Positions 42,383 through 53,529 of a DNA stretch of 64,000 bases are shown piece by piece. Below the pieces are notes generated by a model. That model was not told where the DNA came from, searched no databases, and saw only the letters and a program-made list of their open reading frames with translations. The stretch comes from Pomphorhynchus laevis (lineage: Eukaryota; Acanthocephala; Palaeacanthocephala; Echinorhynchida; Pomphorhynchidae), in contig WNNJ02000857.1 of assembly GCA_012934845.2 (NCBI GenBank), positions 1 through 64,000 of the forward strand. The letters are read 5' to 3'. A program made the translations under genes and the position numbers. Each line of letters opens with the position of its first letter. The stretch's first letter is position 1.

Positions 42383-42502
42383 CGAATGAATTGGTGCAAC
42401 GGCGACTTTGATTACTGTGAATGCTTATCAACTGAAAAGCGAAAGCAATTATTAGCTAACATTTGTAGAGAAAGCGGTGGTGATGAATACAAGCCTAAAA
42501 AG
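42383..42502 (+). CDS. Putative internal exon of unknown gene
   Basis: Open in one frame: (R)MNWCNGDFDYCECL then STEKRKQLLANICRESGG and DEYKPKK|GTTAGG. Bounded by a weak acceptor (GTGAAAG) and a donor GTTAGG, both phase 0. Composition is protein-like, in contrast to the flanks. It would splice in frame to the PFK exon at 46426 (phase 0), and in frame after the ATG at 39966. I do not recognise the sequence, and PFK membership is only inferred from phase and order. Confidence 0.35.
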
Positions 42503-42739
42503 GTTAGGATATGATTCGTTTAAACAATTAATTTAAACAGTCAATCACTCAAAATAATTATTCTTACTGATTAATTAAACAGATAATGAGTCAAAACAAT
42601 TATTATTTTGTAAAGTTATTTTTATATTGAAAATTACAATCGGCAAAATCTGTGAAATAAATTTTGCAACCAATTTTATACTCAACATAAAATTCTTGAG
42701 TATCTTATAATATATTTATAATATATTTTATAATAACAT

Positions 42740-43020
42740 GCAAGAATATAGCCATGCAGCTGTTTTGTCTGCTAACGGTAAAACTAATTTTATGTCGACA
42801 AAATCTTAATCCGGATACATGATATTCCATGATATACATGATATCTCCGTGACATCCGCTGTATCCGCTGATTTTTAGACAGGACTTTGATTCACGACTT
42901 TCAGTCACCATGTCACTTCTTGACGACCAATGAGTATCCGGCAACACTCATCAGTAGAATGAAGTACTCACTGATAGGATTCAAACAACCACACGAGGAT
43001 AATATTAAACCGACCACTGA
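42740..43020 (+). repeat. Repeat with the family A SINE tail
   Basis: The end (CTGATAGGATTCAAACAACC, 42966-42985 region, then ACACGAGGATAATATTAAAC) matches the family A tail at 1976-2005. The part before it is different: it is rich in short inverted repeats (GGATACATGATATTCCATGA, CATCCGCTGTATCCG) and holds ACTCATCAG, the complement of a CTGATGAG core, without a matching CGAAAC. Confidence 0.45.
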
Positions 43021-43024
43021 AAAG

Positions 43025-44000
43025 AAATAAAATTAAAAAATAAAAGAAATAAAGAAAAGGAAATCAACAAGTAAAAAAGTGAAAAAATCACTGCAAATAT
43101 TATTATAGTTACATATGCCTATCCACTTTTTATCTATATGTCGTCAAAACATCGAAAGCGACTAAATCGTCTGTAGTAGAAAGCTTGAGATTTGGTACAG
43201 AAATTCCTTGGATTATAACCAACTACATATGAAAAGATATTCCATTTATAAGATATTATATTTTATAATATCTTATATATTATTCGTATATTTTTTCTTT
43301 TATTTTAACATTTGTCAAGTTGTCAAAGAAAACATCGAAACACAAAATAATCAAACATTCAATCAAACAATTTAATTAATAAAATTCGAGATATTGCTAT
43401 CGTTCAGAAATTCGGGTCAAATTTAATGTTTATATTGCGGCAAGTCATCCCCGAGAAAATCATAAAAAATTTAACAGCTTGAACACACACAATCCTTTGA
43501 AGAGGCCAGCTTGGACAGCCGAAATATTGGTTTAAAAAACAATTTGTATGTTTTTCTCGGGTTACAAAATTAATAAACGTTTTAAACTATCTGCCTCTTT
43601 ATAGTCAATGATGGGTGAAGAAAACAAGTGATTAACTCATTTATCGACTGACTATTGATTGACAATTGATTGCCTTATGACTAATTTATTATTTTACGCT
43701 TTCTAAAAGAAAAAATATCATGTCAATTCTTTCAATTCACATCTACGGTTTCATAAATTGTAAAACACCGATTTAAATCGGTGTTGAATTGATGTATTTC
43801 ATTGATTTGGAATGTGTTCGAAATCAATAAAATATTTATTTATTTTGATTTTATTTTATTTTTATTTTTAGAAAAAAAACATCATAAAGAAATGTATGAT
43901 TTATTCAATAGAACAAATTTTGTTTTGCATTTAAAATTAAAAGTATTTTCTGTTGTATAAAAGAAATACTTTATGTCGTGTAATAGTCAATATAATACTT
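43025..44000. other. Intergenic, minor repeat scrap
   Basis: A half-MITE with CAGCCGAAATATTGGTTTAA at 43515-43535 is related to the hairpin at 33.4 kb. Otherwise A/T-rich; a small AAACACCGATTTAAATCGGTGTT palindrome lies at about 43763-43785. Confidence 0.45.
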
Positions 44001-44004
44001 TATA

Positions 44005-44720
44005 TTTTGATTAAAAGTAGAGACATCTATATTTAGACAAATAAAGGTGTTCCAATGGGAGGAACACCTTTGTTCCAATGGAAGGAACACAATGTGTGGT
44101 AATAGTAGCCCAATTATAGCTGACTTGTTTTTAAGCTTTATAGAATATGAATTTGTTCATAACTGTGTAAAAACTAAATCTAAACAATATAAATATATGA
44201 AATATATGTTTCGATACATTGATGATATATGTGTATTTAATTCTAATAATTTTTATTCAATTAGTGAGCACATTTATCCAGAAAGCCTTATTCTTAACAA
44301 AACCAATATTAATGATAAAGAAGGTGTATATCTAGATATGAACATTAAATTAACATTAACTAAAACTACTATTAATTTATATCGTAAAGATGACATATTT
44401 AAATTTACAAGAAACATATTTTTGCATGAGCATTCATGCGTACCAAATAAATTTAAATATAATACATTAAATAATGAAATTTTAAGAATTACAACAATAT
44501 GTAATGATATTGGCTTTCTTCAAAATCATTTAAATAATTTAATAGATTCATATTTTAAACTAGGTTACTATAAAAATAACATCAAGCAGAAAATAGTAAA
44601 ATATGTAAATCAACACAATAATATAAAGAATAAATTTAAACTCTTAAGTGGCAAATTTTTATGGATGGATAATAAATAATATACTTTGTATTAGAATAAG
44701 ATACTAGATAGTTTTATCAG
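44005..44720 (+). mobile_element. Penelope-like element, RT C-terminal half, intact 3' end
   Basis: Open frame 44047-44679 with NSSPIIADLFLSFIEYEF, RYIDDICVFN, VYLDMNIKLTLTKTTIN and the C-terminal GKFLWMDNK, nearly identical to the 12.9-kb copy. The upstream start is a palindromic stretch (GGTGTTCCAATGGGAGGAACACC, split here as GGTGTTCC..GGAACACC) that repeats GTTCCAATGG twice, so the ATG at 44047 is not authentic. The terminal region is cut at about 44720 by another copy. Confidence 0.8.
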
Positions 44721-45400
44721 AGGAATCCAAAAAATCCGATATTGGTTTTCTTCAAAATTATTTAAATTATTTAATAGATGCATATATTTTAATCCAGAAA
44801 GGCTTATTCTTAACAAAACCAATATTAATGATAAAGAAGGTGTATATCTAGATATGAACAATAAATTAACATCAATTAAAACTACTATTAATTTATATCG
44901 TAAAGATGACATATTTAAATTTACAACGAAACATATTTTTGCATGAGCATTCATGCATACCATATAATATAAAATATAATACATTAAATAATGAAATTTT
45001 AAAGAATTGCAACAATATGTAATGATATTGGCTTTCTTCAAAATCATTTAAATAATTTAATAGATACATATTTTATCATTTGTTCTGAATAATTTAAAAT
45101 TTGTATTTTAGGATTTGAATTTAGTTTATCAAGTTATTCAAGAAAGCAATTACAGTCTCAAGTAGTTTCAATTTTGTATATATCTAGATATGAACATTAA
45201 ATTAACAGTAAATAAAACAACTTTTAATTTATATCGTAAAGATGACATATTTAAATTTACAAGAAACATATTTTTACATAAGCATTCATGTATACCATAT
45301 AATATAAAATATAATACATTAAATAATGAAATTTTAAGAATTGCAACAATATGTAATGATATTGGTTTTCAAAATTATCTTTATTATTATATATTATTGT
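44721..45400 (+). mobile_element. Two further Penelope-like RT scraps in tandem
   Basis: 44790-45075 repeats the segment encoding SLILNKTNINDKEGVYLDMN up to IATICNDIGFLQNHLNNLID in a broken frame. 45177-45400 repeats MNIKLTVNKTTFNLYRKDDI to ICNDIGF (open 45190-45405). Both end at similar places, so this is a nested or tandem series of fragments, not a single element. Confidence 0.7.
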
Positions 45401-45404
45401 CTTA

Positions 45405-45562
45405 ATGTATTGTTATGAGCTTTGGGTTTTGACCGAAAGAATAATATCTCGGATTCAGGCGACTGAAATTAGGTTATTTCGCGGTGTGGCCGGTCTTAGC
45501 CCTGGAGATAAGGTCAGGAATTCGGTCATCCGGAATTTATTAGGAGTAAAGTCATTGCTTTA
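45405..45562 (+). pseudogene. RTE/Rex-like LINE scrap between Penelope-like pieces
   Basis: CYELWVLTERIISRIQATEI and FRGVAGLSPGDKVRNSVI correspond to 38655-38790 of the element at 36.8-39.1 kb and are closer to the family consensus. It lies exactly between two Penelope-like fragments. Confidence 0.7.
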
Positions 45563-45564
45563 AA

Positions 45565-45990
45565 TAAAGAAATAAATCGTTACATTAAATAATGTAAATT
45601 TAAGAATTACAACAATTTGTAACGATATTGGTTTTCTTCAAATCATTTAAATAATTTAATATATGCATATTTTAAACATATTTTAAAAAATAAATCTAAA
45701 TTATATAAAGATATGAATTATGTATCGAATTATATTCGATATATTGATGATATATGTGTATTTAACTCTAACAATTTTTATTCAATAAGTGAACACATTT
45801 ATCCAGGTAGCCTTATTCTTAATAAAACCAATATTAGTGATAAAGAAGGTATATAATTAGATATGAACATTAAATTAACACAAATTAAAACTACTTTTAA
45901 TTTATATCGTAAAGATTGCATATTTAAATTTACAAGCATCCATAAATTAGTGAAATTTTAAGAATTGCTAAAATATGTAAAATCAAATTG
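45565..45990 (+). mobile_element. Rearranged Penelope-like RT fragment
   Basis: Begins with sequence encoding ITTICNDIGFLQ and then jumps back to the region encoding YIRYIDDICVFNSNNFYSIS, so the order of parts is shuffled compared with the intact copies. It ends at RIAKICK-like sequence near 45990. Confidence 0.65.
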
Positions 45991-46425
45991 CTACGTTTTA
46001 ATATTGGTGGACTTCAGCTACTGATTTACTACCCGTTTCACGTTTACCTTTTTTTATGAAAAGCTTTTAAAATTAAATCAACGTTGAAAAATATATCAGC
46101 GTGGTATATCAGCTTGATATTTAAACTTTTAAATGGAGTTTTTTAAAACTAGATGAATTTTATTTTTCAGATAATAACCATCTGATTTACCAGCTGAAAT
46201 TAAAAATTAAATTTGACGTACTAAATTGTATATTTATGTTAAATATAAAGTATATTATAGTATAATATAATATGTATAATATCATATATAATGTATAATA
46301 AATTATATATTATATATAATATGATAGATAATATAATATAATATATTTATATATTTCAATTATGTAGTTGACAAAAATGTTTAAATATATTTTCGTAAAA
46401 TTTATAGCTTGTTATGTATTTATAG
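45991..46425. other. A/T-rich flank before the upstream PFK-type exon
   Basis: TATAATATA runs at 46240-46345. It ends in TATTTATAG, the acceptor of the exon at 46426. No promoter can be separated from the A/T background. Confidence 0.4.
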
Positions 46426-46606
46426 TCATCCGAAATACTAGATGAACAAGAAGATATTGATAAATCAAATAAATCAAAATTTATGCGAAGGATTGGATCA
46501 ATATACTATCAAAAAGGTTTAGAAGGATCCCAAGAATACGAAAATATTACCAACAGATTTTATGGTAGTTCATTGGCTGTTTTTACAAGTGGAGGCGATG
46601 CTCAGG
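46426..46606 (+). CDS. PFK: PFK-type exon, alternative N-terminus
   Basis: Reads SSEILDEQEDIDKSNKSKFM, RRIGSIYYQKGLEGSQEYEN and ITNRFYGSSLAVFTSGGDAQ, leaving in phase 1 (CAG G|GTAATT). VFTSGGDAQ(G) is the ATP-binding glycine loop of eukaryotic PFK. The exon at 55227-55380 ends with the same nine residues and the same phase, so either can splice to 55480 (GMNSALRA). The N-terminal 45 residues differ completely. An acceptor at 46424-46425 with an in-frame TAG before it suggests an internal exon, but initiation at the ATG 46483 is also possible. It is either an alternative first exon or the remnant of a duplicated gene; no further PFK exon lies between 46607 and 55220. Confidence 0.75.
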
Positions 46607-46880
46607 GTAATTCGATTAATTTTGGTTTAAATATAATCTTTTTATAAAGATGCAATTTAAAATTATATAAGCTTGATATAAAAAGTAATTTATTTGACTA
46701 TAAAAGATGCGATATAAAATCTTTTTATAAAGATGCAATTTAAAAAAGTAATATATTTGACTATAAAATCGGTTATACTTATACTTTATATAGATATTTA
46801 TGAAGTATACAATCCATTACGAATAAATTTCGATTGGATAACATAAGTCAGAATTTTGATAATTTTAGAGGTCTAATTAT
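46607..46880 (+). other. Intron-like A/T-rich sequence
   Basis: Short near repeats (TTTTTATAAAGATGCAATTTAAAA occurs twice, 46640 and 46722). Nothing else. Confidence 0.4.
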
Positions 46881-46884
46881 CTTT

Positions 46885-47030
46885 GTTACAAAACAAAGAT
46901 TTATTTTTGCGTGACAAATGCGTGATGGCGCACGCTTACATGACCACGAAGAAAAAAGTCTTAATCATGTGTCGAGAGGGTAGGAACGGATGATGTATTT
47001 GAATGTGATAAACGAGGAAGTGCGGATCAT
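46885..47030 (-). pseudogene. 3' scrap of the CR1/L2-like LINE
   Basis: The reverse complement matches 57440-57600: the end of the ORF (GAATGTAGGAACGGATGAGG form), CTTCGTGGTCATGTAAGCGT, GCGCC.TCACGCATTTG and the AAATAAATCTTTGTTTT tail. Only the last ~150 bp of the element are present. Confidence 0.7.
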
Positions 47031-47034
47031 CCGT

Positions 47035-48230
47035 CGCACTAATCTCTTCTCCAGTTTGTCAGCTTTTGACAGCCAATCAAAAAGAAATGGCTGTCACAAT
47101 GCTTTTAGATTCACTATCCGATGTAGCCGGCATCAATTGTAGCCGACGTATATTATTACCAAAGCAAATCGGTTTAATGTCCCACAGACCTGCGGACCAT
47201 TTCGATTTAAAATTCCCTTATATTCATCAATGAAAAAGAGTGCGCGTTGAATCCGCGATCTTTAAGTAGGCGTAACTTAATCCCACAGAGTTTTCATGGG
47301 TTTTGTCAAAGGCCGCTCGGTCCATTCAGCAATTGGTGATATGCATCAGTTTTGTAAGGATAACAGTAATCAGCTTGCTATGACTGTTAATACTTGACTT
47401 TTTTGCTGCATTTGACCACATCTCCATTCCATTCGTTATCTCCTCCTTCAACTACCTCGAGATGTGCCTCAAGGTTCCTTACTTTCTCCTATCTTATATC
47501 TTGCTAGCTTCATTGTTCTCTTCAGGACTTTCAAGCACGATCAACATCTTGTGGCATATGCAGGTGATACCATAGTTCTGTTTTCTGGACGCAGGTGCAA
47601 AGATGTAGTCTCGGACATCAGACGATTCTTTTAAGATTAAAATTCATTTATCCTCATCCAATCTTATTCTAAACTCTGAAAAATCGCAGGTGGTAGTCTT
47701 TCATGACGCCCCTGCAACAAAAAAGAAACTTAAGAGACTCGTCACTATCTGCAATCTCAACCATTTTGCAGTCTCACCACTCCCCATCTTCACGAGCCAA
47801 GTTAAATATCTGGGGTTCACCGTTACGGTAAACTGGTCGACAAAAGCTGACCTGGATTGGCATAAACGTATTCTGAAGAGAGATAGGCGGGCTTTAAACG
47901 GCCCCAACATATGTCATTGAATAGGAAAACCCAAGTGCGACTTGGGGGTTCTGGAAATATACCGGGATTAGTCTTCTTTTCTAGAGGACTCCCAAAAAGC
48001 AAAGACTAAGGTTTCTCAAGCTCCTAATCTCGCGATTATCTACCATGGTCTGCTTCGACTGGACTCTCAGGTGTCTGAGAGACTCTGAGTGGTTTAGACG
48101 TGGGGCGGCGCACTGGTGTATGCTATATGGATCTGATCCCCCTGGCCAGTTTTTATGAAGACTTAAAGACTATTGACTTGAACTCTTTCATTTCGTGTTT
48201 TTCTGTTTTTCTGTCTCACTTTACTATTAG
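47035..48230 (+). pseudogene. Degraded Jockey-like LINE copy
   Basis: Matches 28840-30100 of the near-complete LINE at roughly 80-85% by eye, with several deletions and frame breaks. The part encoding GVPQGSPLSPILYL is reduced to VPQGSLLSPILYLAS, and the YADD box reads YAGD. The best open stretch is 47690-47920. The 3' end lacks the CTTA tail. Confidence 0.8.
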
Positions 48231-48328
48231 TTGCAAGCTGTTTTAGTAAAAGAATCCATTATTATTTGTTTTTGCGTGTTATCTAAATAGAAGATCATTA
48301 GTAAGTTTCATTGAAATGGAGCTATCTT

Positions 48329-48740
48329 GAAGAGAGCTAGGTGGGCTCTGAAACGAGCCCAGCATCTGACATTGAATGAGATAGCCCGAGTGCGCCTTTG
48401 GTGTGCTTGATCTATCTCTGGATTAGTCTTCTTCTCTGGAGGACGTCTCCCAGAGCAAAGACTAAAGTTTCAGAAGCTCCTCATCTCGCGATTACCGACC
48501 ATAGTCCGCATCGACTGAACTATTAGGAGGTGAGAGATCCCGAATAGTTTAGTCAGAAGGCGCCGCGCTGATGCGGCCGAGTATCAGATCCCTCGGAACC
48601 CGTGGCAGTGATGGTGTATAAGAATTCAGAAGTATATGGTTAAGAGGTTATGATGTGAAGAATTAGAGGCAACTTATGTATGTTATGATTTTCTGTTTTT
48701 TGACGGTTTTTGTTTTATTTAACATAATTTTATTTGTTTA
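48329..48740 (+). pseudogene. 3' fragment of the Jockey-like LINE
   Basis: Starts at CTTGAAGAGAGCTAGGTGGG (equivalent to 29777) and runs through the ORF2 end (GCGCCGCGCTGATGCGGCCG) to a T-rich 3' part. It is a separate insertion from the copy ending at 48230, because the same ORF2 end is present in both. Confidence 0.75.
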
Positions 48741-49139
48741 TTTATTTAAAAGCAGCAAAACTTGTACTATATGTACTGTGTATACTGTATTTTAAAATTT
48801 AAAATACAGTACATGTATACAGTATTATTTTATACCAAATAATACTATAACAAAATACTATTATTTTGTTAAATAAAAAATATAGATTTGATAAATGCAT
48901 TAAACTGCAATTCAGATAATGCATTTTAATGATTTTTATTTAGCATTCTTTTCGGGAACGGCATTTAGATACACAAATAATTTATTTAGCATTATTTTTA
49001 ATTTATGAATAGTATAAAATTTGTAAACTCAGTTAGATGATCTGATATGGTAATTTTTTTACTTGAAATTAGTAAGTTATGATTTTATTAGAATAAGCAT
49101 TTGTTATTTAGAAAATGGTTGTCAATTTGTTCATCATTA

Positions 49140-50117
49140 TAATAATAAGGTTTTTTTAAAAATCCAAAGGTTAAATGAGACATACAAAACAGAACAGTCA
49201 ATAGTCAACAACAAACAAAAAAATTTTTATTCAACCATGGTAGTCTTCTGGATACATCTTCTTCTTACGGCCACAGGTTCATGGGGATCTGAGCCCACCA
49301 ACCGATCCAACACGCCGCCTTTCGACTGAACCACCCGGGGTCTTTCACCCCCCCCCCGAAGAATCAAATCGAGACGGACTATGCAGGGTATACGAGATAC
49401 AAGGAGCTTAAGAAACCCCAACCTTTGCTCTGGGCAACGTCCTCTCGAAAAAAAAGACTAATCCCGAGATAGCCCAAGTGCCCACAAAGGCGCACTTGGG
49501 TTATCCCTTTCAATGACAGATGTTGAGCCTGTTTCAGGGCCCATCTTGCTTTTTTCAGTATACGTTTAAGCCTATCCAGGTCAGCTTTCTCTGACCAATT
49601 CACCGTAACGGTGAACCCCAGGTATTTTACTCGACTTGTAAAGGTGGGGAGTGGTTCAGAGGCAAATATGGAGGAGAGCGCAGAGAGTGCTAATCTCTTA
49701 AGTTTACGCTTTGTTGCAGGGGAGCCATGAAAGACTACCACCTGCGATTTTGCAGAGTTTAAAATAAGATTGGATTGGGGTAGCTGGTCTTTTAATCTTG
49801 AAAAGAAACGGCTGATGTCAGAGACTACGTCTTTACACCTGCGTCCAGTGAACAGGGCTGTGGTGTCATCAGCGTACACCACTAGACGTTGTTCGCATTT
49901 AAATATTTTGAATAGTTTAACAGAGGCAGCAAGGTATAAGATAGGAGAAAGTGGGGATCCTTGAGGTACACCCGTAATAGGGTAGAACTGACGCGCACCC
50001 CAGTCGTCTACATAGTAAAAACGCTTGGTATACAGCAGGATCTCCACTCTGTTCACAATTCTCGCAGGCAACCCGAGGGACCTGAGAGAAGAGATCACAA
50101 AAGGAATGGAGATTCGG
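49140..50117 (-). pseudogene. Jockey-like LINE copy, RT C-terminal half
   Basis: Minus strand. The open frame 49379-50098 (239 codons) covers SSLRSLGLPARIVNRVEILL, GVPQGSPLSPILYLAASVKL and VVYADDTTALFTGRRC with the catalytic Asp pair intact, and ends in one or two breaks before RLDLILRGGGERPR (49227-49421). It is 5'-truncated at the motif A region. A C9 run at 49351-49359 sits in the broken part. It is younger than the copy at 47.0 kb by its open frame. Confidence 0.82.
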
Positions 50118-51459
50118 TGTTCATCATTGAATAGCTCATAATAACGTTTTTAAAGCCTTAATTTGTTTTTTTTTGCTACGGTCAATTGCGATATCAATTA
50201 ATATCAAATTGCGAAATGCAATTTTTTAAAATTATTTCATTTTCAAATTACTTACATGCCGCTTAATGTGTATCAGCCACTTCCTTATATAAAGACGGTG
50301 ATCAATAAGAAGTTTTACGCTTGTGACATGTTTTATATCAATATGCAACATCAACATTTATTAAGAATGGTTACAAAGTTTTTAGAGAGAGTGTTGTATT
50401 TCCAGCTGTTTTCTAAATAATATAGGAAACAATTGTGTAAATGAATGTCAACTCGGTGTCGATAAGTATGATGTAAATTGTTTCCTGCAATCTAAAACTT
50501 GCAGGAAAGGATTTTGTTATCGACTTTTTGCTAGTCTTATTAGCAATATGACATGAATTCTTACATGCATTCCAATGTCTTATCGCACAATATAGAAAAT
50601 CAACCTAAATATCGTGGCTCGTTATTTGTTTTCAAGTAAAACAACTAACTCGTATAGCATGAATCATCAGAAATAGAGAAAAGTATTCAAAATTCCACAA
50701 GTCGTACTTGAATTAATTTAAATCTCAATAAATCAAACATATGGTGTATCAATGTTTGAAAATGTTTCACGGTTATTTCATGTATCATTTTTATAAAATT
50801 GTTGAATTTGCATTTTAGAGAATACGTATTAACTGAATTTTCACTGTAGCTTCTAAAAGTTTAAAACCTAAACATCAAGGTCTCGCTAGAAATTCAACTT
50901 TTGATCACCCGAGTACGAGCGACTGACTACGAGGTGACCAAACTACAGAGTCTACCAACTACGAGGCGTCCAAATAATGTTCTTATGTGATCCGCTCCGT
51001 TTGAGCCTTAGATATAATATTAGAAGCTTTAAATCCTTCTTTGTTAGACACCTTGTTCGTTAGGTATTTCAGGTCAGCTTTTCTAGTTATATATCGCAAA
51101 GGTTAGACATTTCTACATGTGGTGAGAGTATATCTCGAATCCTGCTGCTAAACTCTTCGTGCTTGCCAATATCAGCTGTGATATGCTACTTAGGATCACG
51201 TGCGTGTAGTAACCTGAATCGTTTAATATCTTTACGAGCCGGCATTCAGTCGTATGATAACAACTTGTAAATTATTGAGTTTTGCCGAGACAACGCAATT
51301 CAATTTACTTTTAGCATAGATTTGCATGTTACGCGTTTGTCCAGTTTTTATTGTCATGAAAGTCAACCTAACTCTGTTTAATCTTTTTACATTTACATCT
51401 TTATTCTGTGCTTAGTAATAATAAATAATCCACACGAAAAAAATTCTTTTATATAAATT
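50118..51459. other. Mixed-complexity intergenic or intronic sequence, nothing recognised
   Basis: 50880-51330 is less A/T-rich and has a repeated ACTACGAGGTGACCAAACTA / CTACGAGGCGTCCAAATAAT phrase near 50930-50975. No frame or family I can name. Confidence 0.4.
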
Positions 51460-51530
51460 TTTACGTTTCGGTCATACACAGTGACACCTTTCAAGAAAGT
51501 ACTTGTTTACTATAACATAATGTATTTTAA
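51460..51530. repeat. Solo end of the inverted-repeat element family
   Basis: TTTTACGTTTCGGTCATACA CAGTGACACC matches the left end at 11581-11616. No partner nearby. Confidence 0.5.
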
Positions 51531-51689
51531 CAGAATTTAAATCTTTATCAGATTGCTAATGACTACATGTAAGCGGTCAATACAATGTCACACTACCCAA
51601 CAACCCAAATTTATGCATATTTTACTTATATTTTTATCTTTATATAAGGTTTTATATAATTTATATTTATATAAAGTTAAGATTTAAAA

Positions 51690-52190
51690 TTAAAATTTAA
51701 AATAAAAATTATTTGGTATTATAATCTGATCAGGTAAATGGGTTTAGTATATTAAATTGTTATTTGTAAATTAAACATAATTATTAATAAATATAAAATA
51801 ATTAAATAATAAATAATTATAAATAATTAATAAATTTTACATTAAATTAAAATTTTTAAATAAAAGTCAATTTTTTATTAATTGACTAATAAATAACATA
51901 TGATGTATCATAATAAGGATGCTATGTTATCCTGTCTCGGCCACTATATGCCAAATTATCATAGCTGTGTGGTTAATTGCATGCTAATGACGTATTTCAT
52001 CTGATTAAATTTGATTATCTAATATTCTATTCTAATACAAAGTATATTATTTATTATCCATAAAAAGTTTTATTTTTAAATATATTTTTTGTAATATTGT
52101 GTTGATTTAGAAATTTTACTATTTTCTGTTTGATGGTATTTTTATAGTAAGCTAGTTTAAAATATGTATCTATTAAATTATTATCAAATG
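51690..52190 (-). mobile_element. Diverged Penelope-like 3' end with terminal region
   Basis: Terminal blocks at 51870-52020 (ATTGACTAATAAATAACATA, AATTGCATGCTAATGACGTA), then the reverse of the last RT codons (TTATTATCCATAAAAAGTTT) and about 120 bp of C-terminal coding remnants to 52190. It is one of the more diverged copies. Confidence 0.6.
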
Positions 52191-52860
52191 AGTAAATTTA
52201 AGTAAATTTTATTAAATATTATTATCTCTAAATATCGTTAGAATGTTTAATTAGAATTTGATACGAATAAAATGATTTTGTCTGTAATTTACACAAATAA
52301 AGTGTAGGCTAATAAAAATTGTTAATGCGCATAATAAAATTTGTATTAAAAAAATAAAAATTAGAAAACAATTCCGATCATTAAACGAGAACTTCAAACT
52401 TCTCATTTATATTCATTATCCCAAGAGTGCAAAGAATACCGTAGATATATTATTTACGATGTAATTCGTATCTATAATTTTAGTATTTTATGTATTTTGC
52501 AATCAGAGTTCATTTGTGTGGCTTATATTCGTTAATTTTAATAGCAACATAAAATTGTTAGAGTATATACTCATTTGGAATTAGCAAATCAAGAAGAACA
52601 TTAATATTTTTTAAGAGAATTACAGAATAGTTATCATTAAAAATGGTTTTAATATTAAAATAGTTAAAATTAATATTTAAATTTAATAGTTCAAATATGA
52701 ATATTTGAAAATTATCTATAATATTAGTTTTTAAAGATTACATATCGCATGTGACCAAACGTACCATTTGTTGTACATTAATATTAAATCTAAATTTATT
52801 TACAAATAATTTGTTATTTGCAATGCTATATGGCTTATTATAATATTGATATAATATAAA
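52191..52860. other. A/T-rich, nothing recognised
   Basis: No repeat family or coding signature seen. Confidence 0.35.
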
Positions 52861-52861
52861 T

Positions 52862-53180
52862 ATGGCTAATGACGTGTTTCCTCGATGGATTATTCTAATA
52901 TAAAGTTTATTATTTATTATCTATCCATTAAAATTTCCAGCTTAAGAGTTTAAATCTATTTTTATATTATTGTGTTGGTTTATATATTTTACTATTTTCA
53001 TATATTATTTTTAAATATTATTATATAAATTATTTTGAAGAAATCCAAAATTATTACATATTACGGCAATTATTAAGATTTCATTATATAATGAATTATA
53101 TTTATTATATGGATTTTAAATGTATAATTTTTACTATTTAATGTATCATATTTAATATTATAATATAGAATGTATGATAA
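52862..53180 (-). mobile_element. Penelope-like RT C-terminal scrap, old
   Basis: GCTAATGACGTGTTTCCTCG, AAAGTTTATTATTTATTATC TATCC and the reverse of GKF-WMDN and ICNDIGF-type coding sequence are recognisable but heavily mutated. Confidence 0.5.
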
Positions 53181-53364
53181 ATATGTATCTAATAAATGTC
53201 TATTAATATATCAAATCAATATATAATAAGCTAGCAAGTTAGTAAATTATCTGATAACGGATGCCTTAAATCTGTATTTTACGATAAACGTTTGGTGTAT
53301 CTGAAATGCAATTTAGTTAATTTTGACATTTTTTGTGAATATCTAGATAAAAGAATTTTACACA

Positions 53365-53525
53365 CAAAACTTTGGATAAATAATAAATAATATACTTTGT
53401 GTTAGAATAAGATACTTGATTCTGGACATTTTTCAATGTTATTTTTATTAATTATTATTTTTAATTTATAAATTAAAAGATTTTAATTTTAAAACGTATA
53501 ATCAGTCACCTGATCTGATTATTCG
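53365..53525 (+). mobile_element. Penelope-like 3' boundary scrap
   Basis: TTTGGATAAATAATAAATAA TATACTTTGTGTTAGAATAA GATACTTGAT matches the region after the RT stop codon, and ATAATCAGTCACCTGATCTG ATT matches the outer edge; the middle of the terminal region is deleted. Confidence 0.5.
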
Positions 53526-53529
53526 ATAT

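Noticed and set aside
42940-42960. Another hammerhead core at ACTCATCAG (minus CTGATGAGT)
   Set aside because: No CGAAAC block at a suitable distance on the same strand; only a TGAAAG lies nearby, so the core is not supported.
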